This document shows positions 6,031-7,265 of a DNA stretch of 7,265 bases, one piece after another. The notes beneath the pieces are model-generated. The model was not told the origin of the DNA and searched no databases. It worked only from the letters and a program-made list of their open reading frames with translations. The stretch is from Armatimonadota bacterium (GTDB lineage Bacteria > Sysuimicrobiota > Sysuimicrobiia > Sysuimicrobiales > Humicultoraceae). The DNA lies in NCBI GenBank assembly GCA_016199305.1, contig JACQGZ010000128.1:1-7265 (forward strand), given 5' to 3'. Position 1 is the first letter of the stretch. Every line of letters starts with the position of its first letter. The position numbers and the translations under genes were made by a program.

Positions 6031-6582
6031 ATGCGCCGCATCCGGGGAGCGCGATCAGGCTTCACCATCATTGAGGTCCTGGTGGCGCTGACGCTGCTGG
6101 CGGTCGTGATCCTGCTGGTGACGCGCGCCTTTCTGGTGGTGCTGAGCGTGACGAGCCAGGGGGGGCGGGTGACCACCGCCACCGCGCTGGCCGCCAAGCA
6201 ACTGGAGACGGTCCGCGCGCAAGTGGAGGCGCAGCCCAATCGCGTCGCCTGGCGGACCGCGTTCTGCAACATCGCCGCGGCGGGGCGGAGTGCGTTCGGC
6301 GCCCCCTACGCCGCTTATGAATACCAGGTCCTGGTGGATAGCGGCGCCGTCTCGGCCACCGTCGGCCAGGAGGATGCGCTGCTGCCGTGCTGGTCGGTGG
6401 GCTGGGATCCTGGCGGGAGGTGCCCCGGGGCTCCCGGATATAGCGGCAGCTGCGCGACGGACGGCAGCAACGCCCAGGATGATCGCCTGCGGTGGATCAC
6501 GGTTGAGGTCTTCTATCGGGGCGGCACGCAGCCGGTGGCGCGCATGACGACGGCGGTCATTCGCGGTGCCTACCACCACTAA
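6031..6582 (+). CDS. Type IV minor prepilin, PilV/GspI-like
   Basis: A 183-residue type IV pilin-like protein. The class III signal is textbook: a basic leader MRRIRGARSG, cleavage by prepilin peptidase after Gly10, then FTIIEVLVAL with Glu at +5 and a long hydrophobic helix to about residue 40. The helix continues as VTTATALAAKQLETVRAQV, the pattern seen in PilV and GspI minor pilins. The globular part ends in a strand-rich WITVEVFYRGG...RMTTAVIRG. Cysteines at 79, 120, 131 and 141 could form two disulfides, the last three bracketing a Gly/Pro-rich loop. Minor pilins of this group prime assembly of a pilus or type II secretion pseudopilus at the inner membrane. The next gene is also a prepilin, which fits a pilV-pilW or gspI-gspJ order. 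ATG 6031 was chosen for its GAGGG; GTG 6016 is the alternative. Pilus versus secretion role cannot be settled from this window. Confidence 0.85.
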   Translation: MRRIRGARSGFTIIEVLVALTLLAVVILLVTRAFLVVLSVTSQGGRVTTATALAAKQLETVRAQVEAQPNRVAWRTAFCNIAAAGRSAFGAPYAAYEYQVLVDSGAVSATVGQEDALLPCWSVGWDPGGRCPGAPGYSGSCATDGSNAQDDRLRWITVEVFYRGGTQPVARMTTAVIRGAYHH

Positions 6583-6585
6583 ACG

Positions 6586-6599
6586 GGTGAACGGGGTTG
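6586..6599 (+). promoter_or_regulatory. Ribosome-binding site and TTG start of the second prepilin
   Basis: GGTGA (6586-6590) complements the 3' end of 16S rRNA and lies six bases before TTG 6597. An in-frame stop at 6588 excludes any earlier start in this frame, and no ATG or GTG lies between 6597 and the prepilin cleavage site, so a TTG start is the simplest reading. Confidence 0.6.
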
Positions 6600-7265
6600 G
6601 ACGCAGACAGACCTCGCAACCAGTCCGGGCGGCGCACACACCCGGTTCATTTTCAGGGCGGCCTGTCTCTGTTGGAAATCGTCGTCGGCCTGGCGATTCT
6701 GGTTCTTGCCCTGGTCGGGATCTACGGCGTGGTGAGCCAGTCCGTGCGGTCGTTCGGGGTAAGCGAGGACTTCCTGGAAGTGCAGCAGAACGCGCGTGTG
6801 GCCCTGGGGAAACTGGCGGAGGAAGCGAAGTGGGCGGAGGTATTGACGGCGTCCAGCGTGGCCTGTCCCTGGCCGACCTGCGTGGAGTTAATAATTCCGG
6901 CACACAACCCGCTGAAGAACCCGCCGGCAGCGTACACGGTGCGCTTCCGGTATGACAATACGGCCGGCACCTTTGAGCGGGAGGAGATCGGCGACCCGAA
7001 CGGCCCACAGGTCCTGGCGAGCTACGTGACGGGCGTGACGTTTCGCTACCTCGACCGGAACGGTGACGACACGACCAATGCCGCCGATGTCTTGCAGGTC
7101 GAGGCGGAGATTCAGACGCAGCGGGGCTTCACGACGACGAGGCCGCTGAAAAGCGATGTCTTCCTGCGAAACGCCGTGCCGCCGCCGCCGCTTGGCGCGA
7201 CTCCTCCCGGAGGCTCGACGACCCATCCTACGCCGGCTCTGGGGGCGCCCCCACCGCCGCCTCCA
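6597..7265 (+). CDS. Type IV minor prepilin, PilW/GspJ-like, truncated by window end
   Basis: An open frame of 223 codons with no stop before the window ends. The leader (22 residues, ending HFQGG) precedes LSLLEIVVGLAILVLALVGI: cleavage after Gly22, Leu instead of the usual Phe at +1, and Glu at +5. The helix runs to about residue 50 and continues into an EVQQNARVALGKLAEEAKWA heptad-like stretch typical of PilW and GspJ. Further on are YTVRFRYD, FEREEI and VTGVTFRYLDRNGDD, the strand pattern of PilW-like proteins, and Cys90 and Cys95 as a possible disulfide. From residue 194 the sequence becomes Pro/Thr/Gly-rich (AVPPPPLGATPPGG... to six prolines at the edge). The in-frame TGA at 6588 leaves TTG 6597 as the only upstream start; GGTGA at 6586-6590 is a well-spaced ribosome-binding site. 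It lies 14 nt after the previous stop, so is co-transcribed. Family certain as a prepilin, subfamily likely. Confidence 0.82.
   Translation, partial: MDADRPRNQSGRRTHPVHFQGGLSLLEIVVGLAILVLALVGIYGVVSQSVRSFGVSEDFLEVQQNARVALGKLAEEAKWAEVLTASSVACPWPTCVELIIPAHNPLKNPPAAYTVRFRYDNTAGTFEREEIGDPNGPQVLASYVTGVTFRYLDRNGDDTTNAADVLQVEAEIQTQRGFTTTRPLKSDVFLRNAVPPPPLGATPPGGSTTHPTPALGAPPPPPP
7170..7265 (+). repeat. Proline-codon-rich tract in the second prepilin
   Basis: The last 32 codons in view contain 15 proline codons, including a (CCG)4 run near 7180 and six consecutive proline codons at the window edge, with Thr, Ser, Gly and Ala between. This is a low-complexity linker or tail, not part of the usual pilin fold. 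It may continue into another domain beyond the window. Confidence 0.7.

Noticed and set aside
6566..6955. Frameshift in the second prepilin, because a frame from GTG 6587 continues past the leader
   Set aside because: The prepilin frame has its own TTG start with a well-placed GGTGA and an uninterrupted frame to the window end, so no frameshift is needed; the other frame has no pilin motif.

Overview
The window is very GC-rich (roughly 70%) bacterial DNA, compact and with long spurious open frames on both strands. It holds two functional blocks: envelope or glycan glycosylation genes (positions 1-5525) and the start of a type IV pilin-like gene cluster (about 6000-7265). The lineage cannot be fixed from the sequence. 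The composition, GT-C membrane glycosyltransferases and type IV prepilins fit a high-GC, possibly uncultured or thermophilic bacterium (Chloroflexota-like lineages are one possibility), but this is a weak inference.

Layout. Plus strand, 1-989: the last 78 codons of a PMT-type (protein O-mannosyltransferase family) integral membrane glycosyltransferase, overlapped by a DPM1-like family 2 glycosyltransferase. Minus strand, read from 5525 down to 986: two tandem paralogous polytopic membrane proteins of the GT-C/PMT_2-like type, a class I SAM methyltransferase, and a Gpi18-like (COG5542-type) membrane mannosyltransferase. These four are packed with gaps of 16 nt or less, or overlaps, and look like one operon. 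The two groups converge and their stop codons overlap in a 4-nt CTAG at 986-989. That point lies in the loop of a long, nearly perfect inverted repeat (954-1020) made from the last coding bases of both genes, probably a bidirectional terminator or RNA hairpin.

A non-coding stretch of about 500 bases (5526-6030) separates the minus-strand operon from the divergent pilin operon. I see no credible gene in it. It does contain a GC-only hairpin abutting a 10-bp palindrome, a short hairpin set, and a three-segment arrangement of a 9-nt word and its complement just upstream of the pilin genes that could form mutually exclusive stems. The plus strand then carries a PilV/GspI-like minor prepilin (6031-6582) and, starting at a TTG with a GGTGA ribosome-binding site, a PilW/GspJ-like minor prepilin that runs off the window end in a Pro/Thr-rich tail.

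How they may work together: the GT2 enzyme would make a polyprenyl-phosphate-linked sugar, and the PMT, Gpi18-like and GT-C proteins would use such donors on the outer face of the membrane. The methyltransferase could modify the sugar or lipid. The neighbouring pilins, one with a Pro/Thr-rich tail, are candidate but unproven acceptors.
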